NCBI GenBank assembly: GCA_954871525.1 | Contig: OX940867.1 | Location: 18,515,343-18,579,342, forward strand | Source: Parietaria judaica | Taxonomy: Eukaryota > Streptophyta > Magnoliopsida > Rosales > Urticaceae | Direction: 5' to 3' | Length of the DNA stretch: 64,000 nt | Shown: in pieces, positions 47,101 to 59,131 of the stretch | Layout of the letters: every line of letters begins with the position of its first letter | Position numbering within the stretch: position 1 is the stretch's first letter | The notes under the pieces: generated by a model | What the model saw: only the letters and a program-made list of their open reading frames with translations | Databases searched by the model: none | What the model was told of the DNA's origin: nothing | Translations under genes and position numbers: made by a program

Positions 47101-48769
47101 ATTTTATAGTTTTTCTATTCCCCGGGATGTGGAAAAACTGATGCCGCAAGTTTCATCCCCATCGGAGGTCCCACGCACCCACACGCGCAGCTTTCTTGCA
47201 CGGCACTCCGGCCAAACTTGGCCTCCAAGTTGCTGACGTCAGCTGCCAAGTGGGCGCGTGGAGGTGCTTGTGACACGTGGGAGAATGCGTGTGGGCTGTG
47301 GGTGCCACGTGGCAGCGTGTGGGGCCCAGTGGGGCCCGCTCGGGGTGCTTTTAGGGCCTTTTTTTGTCCCGGAAGTGTCTCGAAGCCAAATTTTACAAAC
47401 TTTATGTCCTTTTTGAGTATCTCGATATTTTTAGGAACATATGGATACTTTGTTTTGCAAAAATGGATCTCCGGTAAATATTTTGCTTGAAATTGAATAT
47501 AAATTAATAAAAGAAAACGTTAATTAAATAACTTTTCTCTTATTAATTCACAAATATCAATTCCGTAAAACACCCATAACACATAGCCTTCTATTTTTAA
47601 GTTATTAAACACTAGGACTTTATCCTTAAGAGTGAATTCCCCATTGGCTACGGATTACATTCAAAAAGTCTAATAATACGTGACAAACATCTCCGTTTCA
47701 AACTTTGCGGGTATTATTATACAAAAACGAAAGCAAATCATCTTCTCACTGCATACGGTGCATAGAGCTTGAAGGACTAATTCTCATCCGCATCTGTGGA
47801 ATAGCTTGAGTGGATCGGCTTCGGCTTGGCCGGAGAAGTAGCTAAAGGCAAAATGCGACAATGTAACATGCATAATTTCCTTCTTCAAATGAGTAGTCTA
47901 TTTGATACGATTAAATATTAGTATCATAGAATTGTCATTGCCACGTATCTATCGTTTTGCTTGTAGTAACTAATTGATTACTGAATCAATTATGACATTC
48001 TCATGAATCAAATATCCATGAAAGATGACAAATGACTCACATATTATGAAGACCCACCAATTTTAAGTACGAGTTTGAAATTCAAGAATAAATAATAGAA
48101 TCCAACTTTAGCCATAATGATTGATCAGCATATCTTATGTCAACCGAGACTTAATTATATGAGAAAAGAGGTCGTAGAATGCCACATATTTTAGGGCAAC
48201 TTCCGAAGACACAGTATTGCATATTATTGCTCATATTAATTTCTAAAACTAATTTAATATATATATATATATATATAATATTATGGAGACAAACTTATAT
48301 TTGATTGGAAAAAGAGAGACGAGTACAAGCAATGCATTGAGCTGTGTGGACTCACTGCTGTTTTCATGATTGAATGGATGCTCAACAAACGTGGTCCTAC
48401 CTTAGCATGGCTTAGTATTTATTTTAAATATATATAAATATATATATATATTATATTTATGAGCTATATATACATTGACATGGACTACCATACATGAATC
48501 TATCATTTCATTCTCTTTTGTTTTTTATATATATATATATTTAAAATAATATGTATATATAATTGACACTAAAATCAATTGAAGAAGAAAAAAAGGGAAG
48601 GATATTATAGATATGATCATATGTGTTAGGGTAACACTATTTATGGATCTATTTTATATGGAACAATGGAATTGGTTTCTGTTTTCTTTTTATTGTAGGA
48701 AGATGAATTTAAAATATTTATAGTGAAATTTTTTATATAAGTAAATAGTAATAATATCATACCAAATGT
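47101..48769. other. Spacer, nothing recognised
   Basis: GC-moderate until about 47400, then AT-rich with (AT)n runs near 48260, 48430 and 48525. No gene supported. Confidence 0.5.
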
Positions 48770-48797
48770 TTAAGGCATCTCCAATGTGGCTTCAACC

Positions 48798-49558
48798 TGT
48801 AATCGGGTATCAACGATGTTAAGAAGAATGTCTAGATAAGTATATCAACAAGTAGAGAAACTACCCAGATTACCAAATATGTGCATAAATTAAAGAACAA
48901 ATGAACACGCTATATTTGGTAACACAGTTCGCGAACCCCTCGTGAGAACTTACTCTGCGGGACACTTACCCAGATACTTTATTGCACTGAAAAACATTTT
49001 CAAATGTTACACGGTCATACAAGATATTTAAATGAGTTTCACAAGGGAATAGATTAACTTCCCCTCAAGACCAGGCACAACTGGTAATCCGACTCCAGGG
49101 AAAAAGCTTGCTTCTCTTCAGAACAATCTTGCGATGTCTTCAACTGTCCACAGCCAGTCGTCACTTCACTCAAACGAGATCTCAAGACTCTCTAGTTCTG
49201 ATTCAAGCAGATCTGTGTTTTTCGTTCGAAGTGCTCGATATTGCAGCCACATCTAGCAAAGGCTAAATAAGCCGGTCTTCTTGGCCTCAATAATGCGACA
49301 TTAATAGCTCCACGATCAGGGGGATTGACAGCACCAACGGTAATATCAATCAAATCAATCCAGCAACAATCAGATGAAGAATTAAGACTGAGCTGGCTGA
49401 TCGCGGAGATTGCTCAGCAAAGATCTTTGACTCCATTAGGAGATCTCTTCAATAAAAGCGCAGATCTTCAGCAACTTGTTGATACTTCCAGTGTCTGGAC
49501 ACAACCTATTTATACAACACATAGTGACAAAACACAAAGAACAAACAATGTTCTTACA
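48798..49558 (-). repeat. 3' LTR of the Sirevirus element
   Basis: Plus-strand TGTAATCGGGTATCAACG ... CAATGTTCTTACA, 761 bp, collinear with the LTR at 57773-58534. A short plus-strand open frame in both LTRs (49325-49591 here) is a by-product of LTR sequence and not a gene. Confidence 0.9.
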
Positions 49559-49735
49559 AACTCCCTCTTTTGGCATTATGTGGATCAATAACCCAATCAC
49601 TACACAAAGCAAAAGAAAATTGTTTTGGAGATAAACAAAAAGAAAACAACATAAACATATGTCTTAATATCAAACAGAAGAAACAAAACAAACAACAAGG
49701 ATAACTAAGTTATTACAACTTCTCCCCCTTATTGA
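49559..49735 (-). promoter_or_regulatory. Polypurine tract and upstream purine motif
   Basis: Minus-strand CCAAAAGAGGGAGTT (49559-49573) directly precedes the 3' LTR and fits a plus-strand primer. About 150 bp earlier, CAATAAGGGGGAGAAG (49720-49735) matches the conserved purine motif that marks Sireviruses. Confidence 0.75.
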
Positions 49736-49776
49736 TAGACGTAGATGCCAAAGGGGTCTTCATCGGAACAAAGTCT

Positions 49777-52289
49777 TCAATCTTGAGCAGCTGACTTCTG
49801 GAGCTCAGCTAGGCGCAGTTTGGCTTGGCGAAGAGTGTGCTGGAGTCCTTCAATTTGAAACGTTGTGGTCGAGATAAGTCCATGAAGCTGAGTGATTTCG
49901 GCATTGACAGTGTAGGAGGAAGCCGGAGATGTGGTTGAGGAAGATGTTCCAACATGAGGTCCAACATGAGGTCCAACATGGATGAGTTCAGGATGCTTTC
50001 CCTTGATCATGGATGGATGGAACTTGAAGGCAACAACGTTGATGATGGAGTCTGAGGCTTCTGGAGTCACGCCTTGATCCAGGATCATTGTCGATAGAAG
50101 GCAGGGAAGACCAACAACCATCCTGAGATCCTTGAAAGAGACAACCCAGCATATTTGATCGAACATGACACGACCAAGATTGAAGGGAATGGACTCACCT
50201 AGATAGAAGAGCAACTTGACCATTTCACGGGACACCTTGGAGGTGTTGGATGTGGGAATGAGAAGCAGTGTGGCCAGTCGGTAAAGTAGGAAGTACTTAT
50301 CGGAGAGATCAGTGGAGCTTAAAGACATGTCCTCATCGCCATTCTGGATCTGGCCATGGGTGATGGTAGAGACCATGTCAGCACGAGAGTAGGAATCTTC
50401 ATTCGGGTACTTTTCAGAGCTATCGAGAGCGTCCCAGCCGACGTAGTGGTTGAGAAGTGCTGCATTGAATTCCACTAACTGGCCCCGAATAGAAACTTTT
50501 TCGAACCACATGCTATTGGGATCACTCGTACTGGAAGTAATGTTGGCCAGGAACTCTTTGAAGAGAACATGATAGTACCTACTTGGAGAGGTTCTGTATT
50601 GGAGTAGGCCAAGGTCGGTCACCAGCTGAACAAAGCCACACGAGGTGAAGCTCCTGAGGTCAAAGGGGCGATCAGCATGAATTGGGCGAGAAGCGATGTA
50701 GTCATTGTAACGTTGCTCAGCAGCTTTACTGCGAAACTTTTCACTGTAAGGAGCAACGACTTTGCGGGACCCGGCCACCACCTCAATTGTGGGATCCTCG
50801 TTAGTGGCAGAAGCTGCAGCTGGACTTGTTGGAACATCGGGGTCAACAACAGGGGCTTTGCCACGGGATGCGGATGAACGGGAAGGAGGCACACTAGGTG
50901 AGGGCCGAGGCGTTGGTTTAGCTTTCTTAGTAGGACGAGCAGAGGAACAGGACCTCACGGGAGCCTTCTTCTTCTTCTTGGTCGCTTGAGTAGTAGCCTT
51001 GGAGGATGGAGCCTTAGGTGATTAGATGTCTGGATAGGCGCTGAAGGCTGAGCAGGAGCCTTTTTCTTTGAAATCTTGGATATGGGTACATCATCATCAG
51101 TATCCATATCCACAGGAACTTCAACAGCAGGGATAGAGAAGTCGAGAGGCACTTGAGCAGAAGGGGCTCCAAGAGGGTGGAGACGTTCCCCCGTAGCATC
51201 GTCAACATCGATAGCTTTATCAATGGGGGGAAGCTCTGTAGGCAGGGCACCGTCATTAAGTTCTGAAGTCTTCGCAGTGAGAGGTGGACTTGTGTGGATA
51301 TCTTCGGTCACTGACGCTGTCGCACGAGGAGCTAAGGAACGAGTGAAGGTGTTGGCAAATCTTTAGCGGCCATCGACACCTCAGACTCGACATCTTTTTG
51401 AGGGACCGACGGAGGAGACTGATCGGCTTCAGGGGTCACCGACACCACCGGAGAATGACACGGTAGGACCAGCAAAGGTGGGGACTCCTTGGTGAAGTCA
51501 TCAGTCGGTGTAGCCACCGCAGGAGTTGGGGGGACAAGAGAGGCTTCAGTTCCCAGAACAAGGAGGAGGTTGGCATCTTCACACGCAGCAGAAGAGGCCA
51601 GATCGGGCACATCATCAGGAGGAGGGACATCGTGAATCTTCTTGCGAGCAGGTTCTTTGCGCATGGATCTGTAGGTGTAGATCGTGAGTCTGCCCCTGTT
51701 AGCTCTGGCATTTTTGTACGTCTTAGGGCTTAAGATAGGAGAGGCTCTCGGGTCAGCTATGGATGAACTTGTTTGAACATCAGGATTGCCACGAGGGACT
51801 GGAGACTTCAAGGATCCAGAGGCTTCCGAGATGATCTGTTTGGCTAGTTTGAGCAGGTTGTCCTTGTATTCTACGAACGCAGGGGCTTCACACTCTGTTG
51901 AGTGAAGTTCACGTACAGGAGCCAACACCGGCGAGGTCGCATAAGGAATGGCATCAACAGGAGGATCTGCAAGACAATGACAAACAAATAACCAGAGCAG
52001 ATATGCACGAACAGAGAAGAACCTAATCAGCAAAAGAAAAAAAATCCAAACAAACCAAACCAGAAACACCGAGAAATCGAAGCGAGAGCAAACAGAAAAG
52101 GCGTGATATCAAAACTAAACCTTGCTTCACATCGGAAGTAGTAGAGGACACATAGTCCGATGCAGAGGTTTCTTTCGCCATCGATTTCTTGATATGTTTG
52201 GGATATTTGGATTTTGGAATCGCCGGGGGGGGGGGGGGGGGGGGGTAGTTGAGGCCCAGACGAGATGATCGGCGAGGAAGAGCAGCCAT
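49777..52289 (-). pseudogene. Sirevirus third ORF (env-position), probable spliced gene, frameshifted
   Basis: Minus-strand ORF between pol and the 3' LTR. Exon 1, 52289-52121, starts MAALPRRSSRLGLNY, followed by a proline run. A likely intron spans 52120-51967 (CAAG|GTTTAG ... CTTGCAG|ATCC; 154 bp, phase 1), and splicing joins two frames correctly. Exon 2 runs on with frameshifts near 51330 and 50980; 50958-49777 (393 aa) is intact. That part holds a domain of the 'putative plant transposon protein' type (about 50750-50050; FDLRSFTSCGFVQL, LLIPTSNTSKVSREM, VGRVMFDQICWV-like blocks) and ends in a coiled coil (EITQLHGLISTTTFQIEGLQ). No convincing signal peptide or anchor: the hydrophobic run translated at 52069-51990 is in the intron. 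So an envelope role is not supported. Role unknown. Confidence 0.65.
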
Positions 52290-52661
52290 GGAGATAGAAA
52301 AAGAAAAACAAGGGAGATCGTGGGGAGAAAACTTCGGAGATCAGAGAGAGTGGGACAGAGAGGTTTGAACACATGAACACACAACAGTACACGATTGGTT
52401 ATAAGGAGAAGTAACCGTTTTGTGAGATGATGACGAACCCCCCAATCGCAGCCTTTAAACAATTTTAAAAATTCCCACGATTTCTTGCTAAAATTAACTG
52501 CTCCAAAAATCACTCGAGATTAACAAAATTAAACCCCCGTTGATTTTTTGTTTTAATTAATTTTTTATGTAAAGAAAATAAATATAAAATATTTTTTTTT
52601 TGTATTTTTGAAGAAAAAAAAATATTTAAACACGAATGTTCATATTAGGAGAAGATAGTAC

Positions 52662-55600
52662 TTAAACCTCACAAATTCCCAACTTTCGACGTAATTCTTC
52701 AAAACGCCTAGAGTCAGGAGGTTTTGTGAAGATATCGGCGAGCTGCTGAGATGTTGGAACATGTGTCAGCACAACTCTTTTTTTCTCAACTAGTTCCTGG
52801 ATAAAATGATGGCGAATGTCAATGTGTTTAGTGCGAGAGTGTTGCACAAGATTCTTCGAGATATTGATAGCACTCTCGTTATCACACATTACTGTCAGCA
52901 TGGATTGATCAAGGCCATAGTCAGTGAGCATTTGTTGCATCCACAAGAGCTGAGTGCAACAACTTCCAGCAGTAATGTATTCTGCTTCAGCTGTGGACAG
53001 CGAAACCAAATTTTGCTTCTTGCTGTACCACGCAACAATGTTTGTGCCGATGTAAAAACAACCACCAGTTGTACTTTTGCGGTCATCAACATATCTAGCC
53101 CAGTCCGAATCGCTGTAACCTATAAGACAAGAAGACACACCACGAGAATACCATATTCCATAATTGACAGTACCATGAATGTAGCGAATGATGCGCTTGA
53201 CTGCAATTAGGTGGGATTCCTAAGGAGAGGCTTGGAAGCGGGCACATACTCCAACGCTGTGGCAGATATCAGGACGGCTGGCAGTGAGGTAGAGGAGACT
53301 TCCAATCATACTCCTATACAGGCCTTCGTCCATTGCTTTACCCTCGTCATATTTGGAGAGTTTTTTAGTTGTTGGCATAGGTGTCCGGACAGGTCAGTTC
53401 TCAGAAAGATGAAATTTTTTGACAAGATCTTGGGCATATTTTGCTTGAGAAAGGAAGAGACCATCTAGAAGTTGCTTGACCTGTAAACCAAGAAACACAT
53501 GCAATTCTCCAACCATACTCATTTCAAATTCAATTTCCATAAGATTAACAAAGTATGATACAAGAGTAGGAGAGGTGGATCCAAAAATAATATCATCTAC
53601 ATATATTTGAGTAATGAGAACATCAGAGTGTTCATGAAAGACAAACAAGGTTTTGTCAGAGCCACCACGAGTGTAACCTTTTTGAAGTAGAAAAGAGGTT
53701 AGACGATCATACTATGCACGTGGAGCTTGTGTAAGACCATAAAGGGCCTTGCGAAGTTTGAAAACATGATGAGGAGAGAAAGGATCAACAAAACCTTTGG
53801 GTTGTTCCACATACACTTCTTTAGAAAGTATACCATTGAGAAATGTACTTTTTACGTCCATCTGGTGAAGTTTGAAATTAAGGCTGCATGATATGGCAAA
53901 GAGCATTCGAATAGATTCAAGGCGTGCCACCAGCACAAACGTTTCTTCAAAGTCCATTCCTTCTACCTGTGAGTATCCTTACGCAACTAATCGAGCTTTG
54001 TTTCGAATAACATTACCTTGTTCATCAGATTTATTCTTGAAAATCTATTTCGTGCCAAAGACATCGGTGTTGGCAGGACGCTTAACAAGGGACCAAACTT
54101 CATTTTTTTGAGAATTGCTCCAGTTCTTCTTGCATAGCTTGAATCCAATATTCATCTTGAAGAGTTTCCTTGATGTTTTTGGGTTCCATAGTGGACAGGA
54201 AGCATGTGGAGGAAAAGCAACTAAGACCAGCAAGATCCTTGTAGTTGATAGGCTTTTTGGGGCGCGTTTGTCTTCCTTCATGGATTTCTCCAATGACCTG
54301 TTCAGAAGGATGATTGAGAGAAATGCGGGGAGAATGAGAGCTTACCTCAGGGATGTCTGGAGAAAACACGGGATCAGAACATGATGGTACACATTATGGA
54401 ACAACTTCAGTAACAGGAGCTGGAGATGACTCAGGAGTAGGAGTGACATCATAAAGAGAAGGAAGGTCTGACTCATAGTCGTAATCTTGAAGAGGCAGTT
54501 GTTGATCTTTTAAAGACACATGCATGGGGTTAGTGCTTCTCACAGAATCATCAACAACAACATTTATAGATTCCATAATAGTATAATTTTTGTTGTTAAA
54601 CACACGAAAAGCACGACTGTTAGTAGAGTAACCAAGAAAAATTCATTCTTCACTTTTGCGATCAAACTTTTCACGAGGGTGCCTGTCATTAAGAATATAA
54701 CATTGACTGTCAAAAATGTGAAAATACGAAAGATTTGGCTTCTTCCCTTTCCAAATTTCATAAGGTGTCATCGTAGTGAGAGGCCTGAAATAGACACGAT
54801 TGATCGTGTAGCATGCAGTGTTTACGGCCTCTGCCCACCACTTGAATTTCATCTCTTTTGCATTCATCATCACATGAGCCATTTCCTTGAGAGTTATCTT
54901 CTTTCGTTCGACGATACCATTCTGTTGAGGAGTCATAGGAGCAGAAAATTTGTGAGAAATACCAGATGAATCACAAAAGTTTAAAGAAATATTATTTTCA
55001 AATTCCCCACCATGATCACTGCGAATACGAATGATTTTTCCAATAGAAGATTCTTTTTCTGTTTGAAGCTTTAAGCAGAATCGTTTAAATAAAAACCTCG
55101 AAAGCATACGATTTATGTTTCAAAAAATTGATCCATGTATATCGAGAAAAATCGTCAACACAGACAAAAGTATACCTCATACCAATTACGCTTGGTTCTG
55201 AAGTTGGTCCGAAAAGATCCATGTGTAGTAATTCTAGGACTCGCTTTGTGGTAATCTCAATCAGAGGCTTGTGAGGAGCACAATGTTGTTTTCCTAGTGA
55301 CATGGGCCACAGATCACGTCAGGTTTGTCCTTCAGTTGTAGAAGTCCACGAACAACATCGCATGAGACCAATCTAGCAAGAATTCGATGGTTGACATGTC
55401 CCAACTTCTGGTGCCACAAGTCTATGGTCTTCAACTGAAACAAGATGCACACATTAGTAATTTCAAGCACATAACAATTATTTGAGGAACATGTACTTGC
55501 CAAATTGAACTTCTTGACTTTATCCAGAACTTCACAGCCAATTTTGGTAAAGAGAACTTTACAATTATAATCACAAAAGTGGCTGATGATGAAAAGATTT

Positions 55601-55800
55601 TCTTTGAGATCTTCAACAATAAGAACATTGAACAGTCTTGGGATACCAAGAATGTTCAGGTCTCCTTTTCCAAGAACCTTGTTTTGCTTGCCATCTCCAA
55701 AGGTGACAGTTCCATGGGCTTTTTCTCTGAAATTGACAAGATATATTCGTGTACCAGTCATATTGCGAGAGCACCCACTGTCAAAGTACCATGAATCCAG
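52662..55800 (-). pseudogene. Sirevirus pol: protease, integrase, RT, RNase H
   Basis: Protease active site DSG at 55782-55774 in WYFDSGCSRNMTG. Integrase zinc region WHQKLGHVNH...CGPC lies at about 55400-55305, the core has MDLFGP, FVCVDDFSRYTW, RSDHGGEFEN and PQQNGIVERK (55270-54890). RT begins near 54130, with FEETFVLVA, MDVKSTFLNG, YGLTQAPRA and the catalytic IYVDDIIFGS (53609-53580). RNase H, 53138-52662, contains SDSDWARYVDDRKSTTG, STAEAEYI and HIDIRHHFI, ending at the stop at 52662. In an intact element it matures the particle, copies RNA and integrates the DNA. A few stops and about two frame changes break it, fewer than in the other elements here. Confidence 0.9.
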
Positions 55801-57696
55801 AGAGCATTATTTGATGGAGGTGTAGGCAACATGACGGTAATAGTCTTCTTTCTTCATCCAAACCCAGTACGTAGTTGTGATTCGGTCACGCTTATCGCAC
55901 ATCTCATCAGGAATTTGGATCGAGGTTAATCTCCCTTCAGAAAGATGTCTCCACAAGTTTTGGCACGATGATTTTCTATGCCCTCGAATCCTGCAAAACT
56001 CACAGATTACTCCAGGTTTAGAAGTATTGAATTTACGGGTACCTTTACTGTTGTACTGAGTGGCAGTATCTCGTTGAAGAATGATCTCAGTTGGTTGAGA
56101 TGATGATGCCTTTTGAAATACAGTGACGTGAGGCTTGTTTGGACAAGTGTCTTGACTGTAGTTGTATCTGATGCCTCCTTTGTACGATGGTTTTTGGCCC
56201 ATCATAAGAATGTCATCAAGCTTAGCCTTTCCATAGTTGAGCTTTGTGATGAGGTCATTGGACTTGTTCGCCTTTTTGTTGAGAGAGACAATCTCATTTC
56301 CAAGACGTCTGAGTTTGTCTTCATAAACTTCACTTTTGACAGTCAAGACATGCAGTTTTTCTTTCAGAGAGTTGCATTCCATTTCCAGAATAGCGTTTTG
56401 CTCCATTTGATGTGATATGCAGATGAGAGCATCGTTTCTTTCTTCAACAGTTTCCAGAAGTGTCTTTTTGAGCTTAGAGTTCAATCCACTAATATCAACC
56501 CATTTCTAGAACATTTCCTGATACAATGATTGAATGTCTTGAATTTTTGCATTGTCGGCATCAACATCATCAGTAGTATCTGTTGGAACATTTGTTGAAA
56601 CATTTAACACCACATTGTCAGAAGGTAAGGAAATAGAAGTATTAGAAAGTGATGCATGAAAGGCAATATTTTTCAGATTATCATCAGAGTCATCATCATC
56701 ATCGTCGCTCCAAGATGCATTTAGGGCCTTCTCTTTAATCTTTAGATTCCAACATTGGGTGCGAATATGGCCATACCCTTCACATTCATGACACTGAACG
56801 CCTTTCGATTTCTTATTTGAGTCTGATCTGTTGTTGTCACTCATAGAGGAACTTGAAGATTTGTCAGAGAAATTATTTTTCTTATAGGATGATCGATCAT
56901 TTCTAAAATTTTGGTTGTTTCCCTTGAATTTCTTAATAATTTTTTAAAAGCTTTTTGTCAAGGGAGCAATATCATCATCAGGATCACAATCATCAAATTG
57001 ATGGTGAGAAAGGTTATTAGCCACTTTAAAAGCAATTCCCTTATCACTATTAGTTTGATTCATGTCCATTTTAAAAGCTTGTAATTGACCAACCAAAACA
57101 TCAAGATTCATAGAGTGTGAGTCTTTGGCTACCGTAATGGCTATTGCAATAGCTTTGAATTTTGGGGTGAGAGATCGCAAAGTTTTCTTCACCAGCTTTA
57201 GTTGTGAATATGGCTCTCCAAAGATATGAGATTTTTTTGCAATGTCGCAAAGCCTTCCATTGAATGCACCGATTGTTTCGTCATCCCTCATGCGAAGATT
57301 TTCAAACTGCGTTATGAGCACTTAAAGTTTTGTCTCTCAAACAGAGCTTGTGCCTTCATGAGCATTCTAAAGGATGTCTCATGCACATTTTGCAGATTCA
57401 CATGTCGAGATGAGGCGGAATTGTTCTTCTGAGACACCGGTGAATATCACATTGAGATCTTTTGAATTTACTTGACACGCATTATGCTCTTCAGGAGTCC
57501 ACTTTGAGGCAGGTTTGCTAACTTCGATTTTATCATCCCCCATAGCCACAGGATAATTCCATCCTTCAGAGACACAATTCCAGGCTTTTTCATCTAAGGA
57601 TTTCAGAAAATAACGCATCCTGGCCTTCCAGTAGGAATAGTTGGTCTCTTCAAGGAGAGGAGGCCTTGTCACAGACGGAGCTTCGCGTGTTCCCAT
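55801..57696 (-). pseudogene. Sirevirus gag
   Basis: The likely start is at 57696 (MGTREAPSVTRPPLLEET), 76 bp inside the 5' LTR. The UBN2-type gag core shows NYSYWKARMRYFLKSLDEKA, FENLRMRDDETIGAF and KTLRSLTPKFKAI, with stops near 57380 and 57325. Two zinc-knuckle motifs follow: CHECEGYGHIRTQC (about 56800) and the variant CEFCRIRGHRKSSC (about 55990), separated by an acidic Asp/Ser run and a Leu-rich coiled coil (56484-56230). A long gag with coiled coil is usual for Sireviruses. It would form the particle and bind RNA. Confidence 0.82.
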
Positions 57697-57758
57697 CGTT
57701 AATAGCATATTTACCCAAGATCACACTTTCCTGAAAACAAGAATAAAGAGGTGAACTT

Positions 57759-57772
57759 GCTCTGATACCAAT
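57759..57772 (-). promoter_or_regulatory. Primer-binding site, initiator tRNA-Met type
   Basis: Minus-strand ATTGGTATCAGAGC immediately follows the LTR end ...CCGATTACA. Confidence 0.9.
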
Positions 57773-58534
57773 TGTAATCGGGTATCAATGATGTTAGGAA
57801 GAATGTCTAGACAAGTATATCAACAAGTAGAGAAACTACCCAGATTACCAAATATGCGCATAAAGTAAAGAACAAATGAACACGCGATATTTGGTAACGC
57901 AGTTCGCGAACCGCTCGTGGGAACCTACTCTGCGGGGCACTTACCCAGATATTTTATTCCACTGGAAAACATTTATAAATGTTACACGGTCATACAGGAT
58001 ATTTAAATTAGTTTCACACGGAAATAGATTAAGTCCCCCTCAAGACCAGGCACAGCTGGTAATCCGACTCTAGGGAAAAAGCTTGCTTCTCTTCAGAACA
58101 ATCTTGCGATGTTTTCAATTGTCCACAGCCAGTCGTCACTTCACTCAAGCAAGATCTCAAGACTCTCCAGTTCTGATTCAAGCAGATCTGTGTTTTTCGT
58201 TCGAAGTGCTCGATATTACAGCTACATCTAGCAAAGGCTAAATAAGTCGGTCTTCTTGGCATCAATAATGCGACATTAATAGCTCCACGATCAGGGGGAT
58301 TGACAACACCAACGGTAATATCAATCAAATCAATCCAACAACAATCAGATGAAGAATTAAGACTGAGCTGCCTGATCGCGGAGATTGCTCAGCGAAGATC
58401 TTTGACTCCATTAGGAAATCTCTTCAATAAAAGCGCAGATCTTCAGCAACTTGTTGATAGTTCCGTTGTCTGGATACAATCTTTTTATACAACACATAAT
58501 GACAAAAAAACAAAGAACAAACAATGTTCTCACA
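57773..58534 (-). repeat. 5' LTR of the Sirevirus element
   Basis: 762 bp, plus-strand TGTAATCGGGTATCAATG ... CAATGTTCTCACA. On the minus strand TTGTATAAAAAGATTG (near 58481-58496) fits a TATA box; the 3' LTR has TTGTATAAATAGGTTG at the matching place (near 49504-49519). Confidence 0.9.
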
Positions 58535-59131
58535 CAAACTCTATAATAGAGTACTATATGCTTCAATAAAGTAAAAAGAGTAGGTGCTACTTCAAAATAC
58601 GAAATACCTCTATTTACCATGCATATTTTATTTAATCTTATATTGTTTCATCATTACATTTTAATCATGTTTTATAGTATTATAATTATTATTAGAATTA
58701 ATTATATAATTAAATAATATCAATCAATAGATTATAACAATCTAAATTACTATTAAAAATACAACTATATTTAAAACAACACATACAACTATTTAATAAA
58801 AAGAAATACAAAAATAATTATACCTTACATTCTAACGTTAGAAAATGAAAATACACATACATTATATTTACATGATATATTAATACGATACGTAATTATA
58901 ATAATATAATATATATATATATAATTAAATATAAAAATTTATTATGGATGAAAATGTTAAAGAAATTAAAGTTTAGCTACTTCTACAAATTTGCAAACTG
59001 GAGAGTAATTGTGTAAATACATAATAATTTTAGAGTGAAATTTGAAGTTATAAATTGGAACAGAAATACCTATAATTAATGCATTTTGGATAAAAATTTG
59101 TTGCATTATGAAGTGATTGGAGATGCCTTTA

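Larger units (their letters stand above)
48798..58534 (-). mobile_element. Sirevirus-type Ty1/Copia retrotransposon, 9.7 kb, near full length
   Basis: Minus orientation: 5' LTR 57773-58534, tRNA-Met PBS, gag (to about 55800), pol (to 52662), a third ORF (52289-49777), AATAAGGGGGAGAAG purine motif, polypurine tract and 3' LTR 48798-49558. Flanked by CAACC (48793-48797) and CAAAC (58535-58539), 5-bp duplications with one mismatch. The Sirevirus assignment rests on the purine motif, PBS, size and the extra ORF after pol. By eye I count 20 differences over about 228 aligned LTR bases (48857 onward against 57834 onward), so it is not recent. Confidence 0.82.
48773..59128. mobile_element. Tourist-like MITE split by a Sirevirus insertion
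   Basis: Left terminus AGGCATCTCCAATGTGG and right terminus (inward) AGGCATCTCCAATCAC, flanked by TTA at 48770-48772 and 59129-59131. Removing the LTR element at 48798-58534 leaves about 615 bp, a normal MITE size, with no coding capacity. This is the older insertion; the retrotransposon landed 25 bp inside its left end. Termini resemble those of the MITE at 10854-11491. Confidence 0.75.

Noticed and set aside
49325..49591. Small ORF in the Sirevirus LTRs (also 58300-58569)
   Set aside because: It is present in both LTRs simply because they are copies of each other; no domain and no sign of selection.
51990..52069. Hydrophobic segment as a transmembrane envelope anchor
   Set aside because: It lies within a likely 154-bp intron, so it is probably not translated in the main product.
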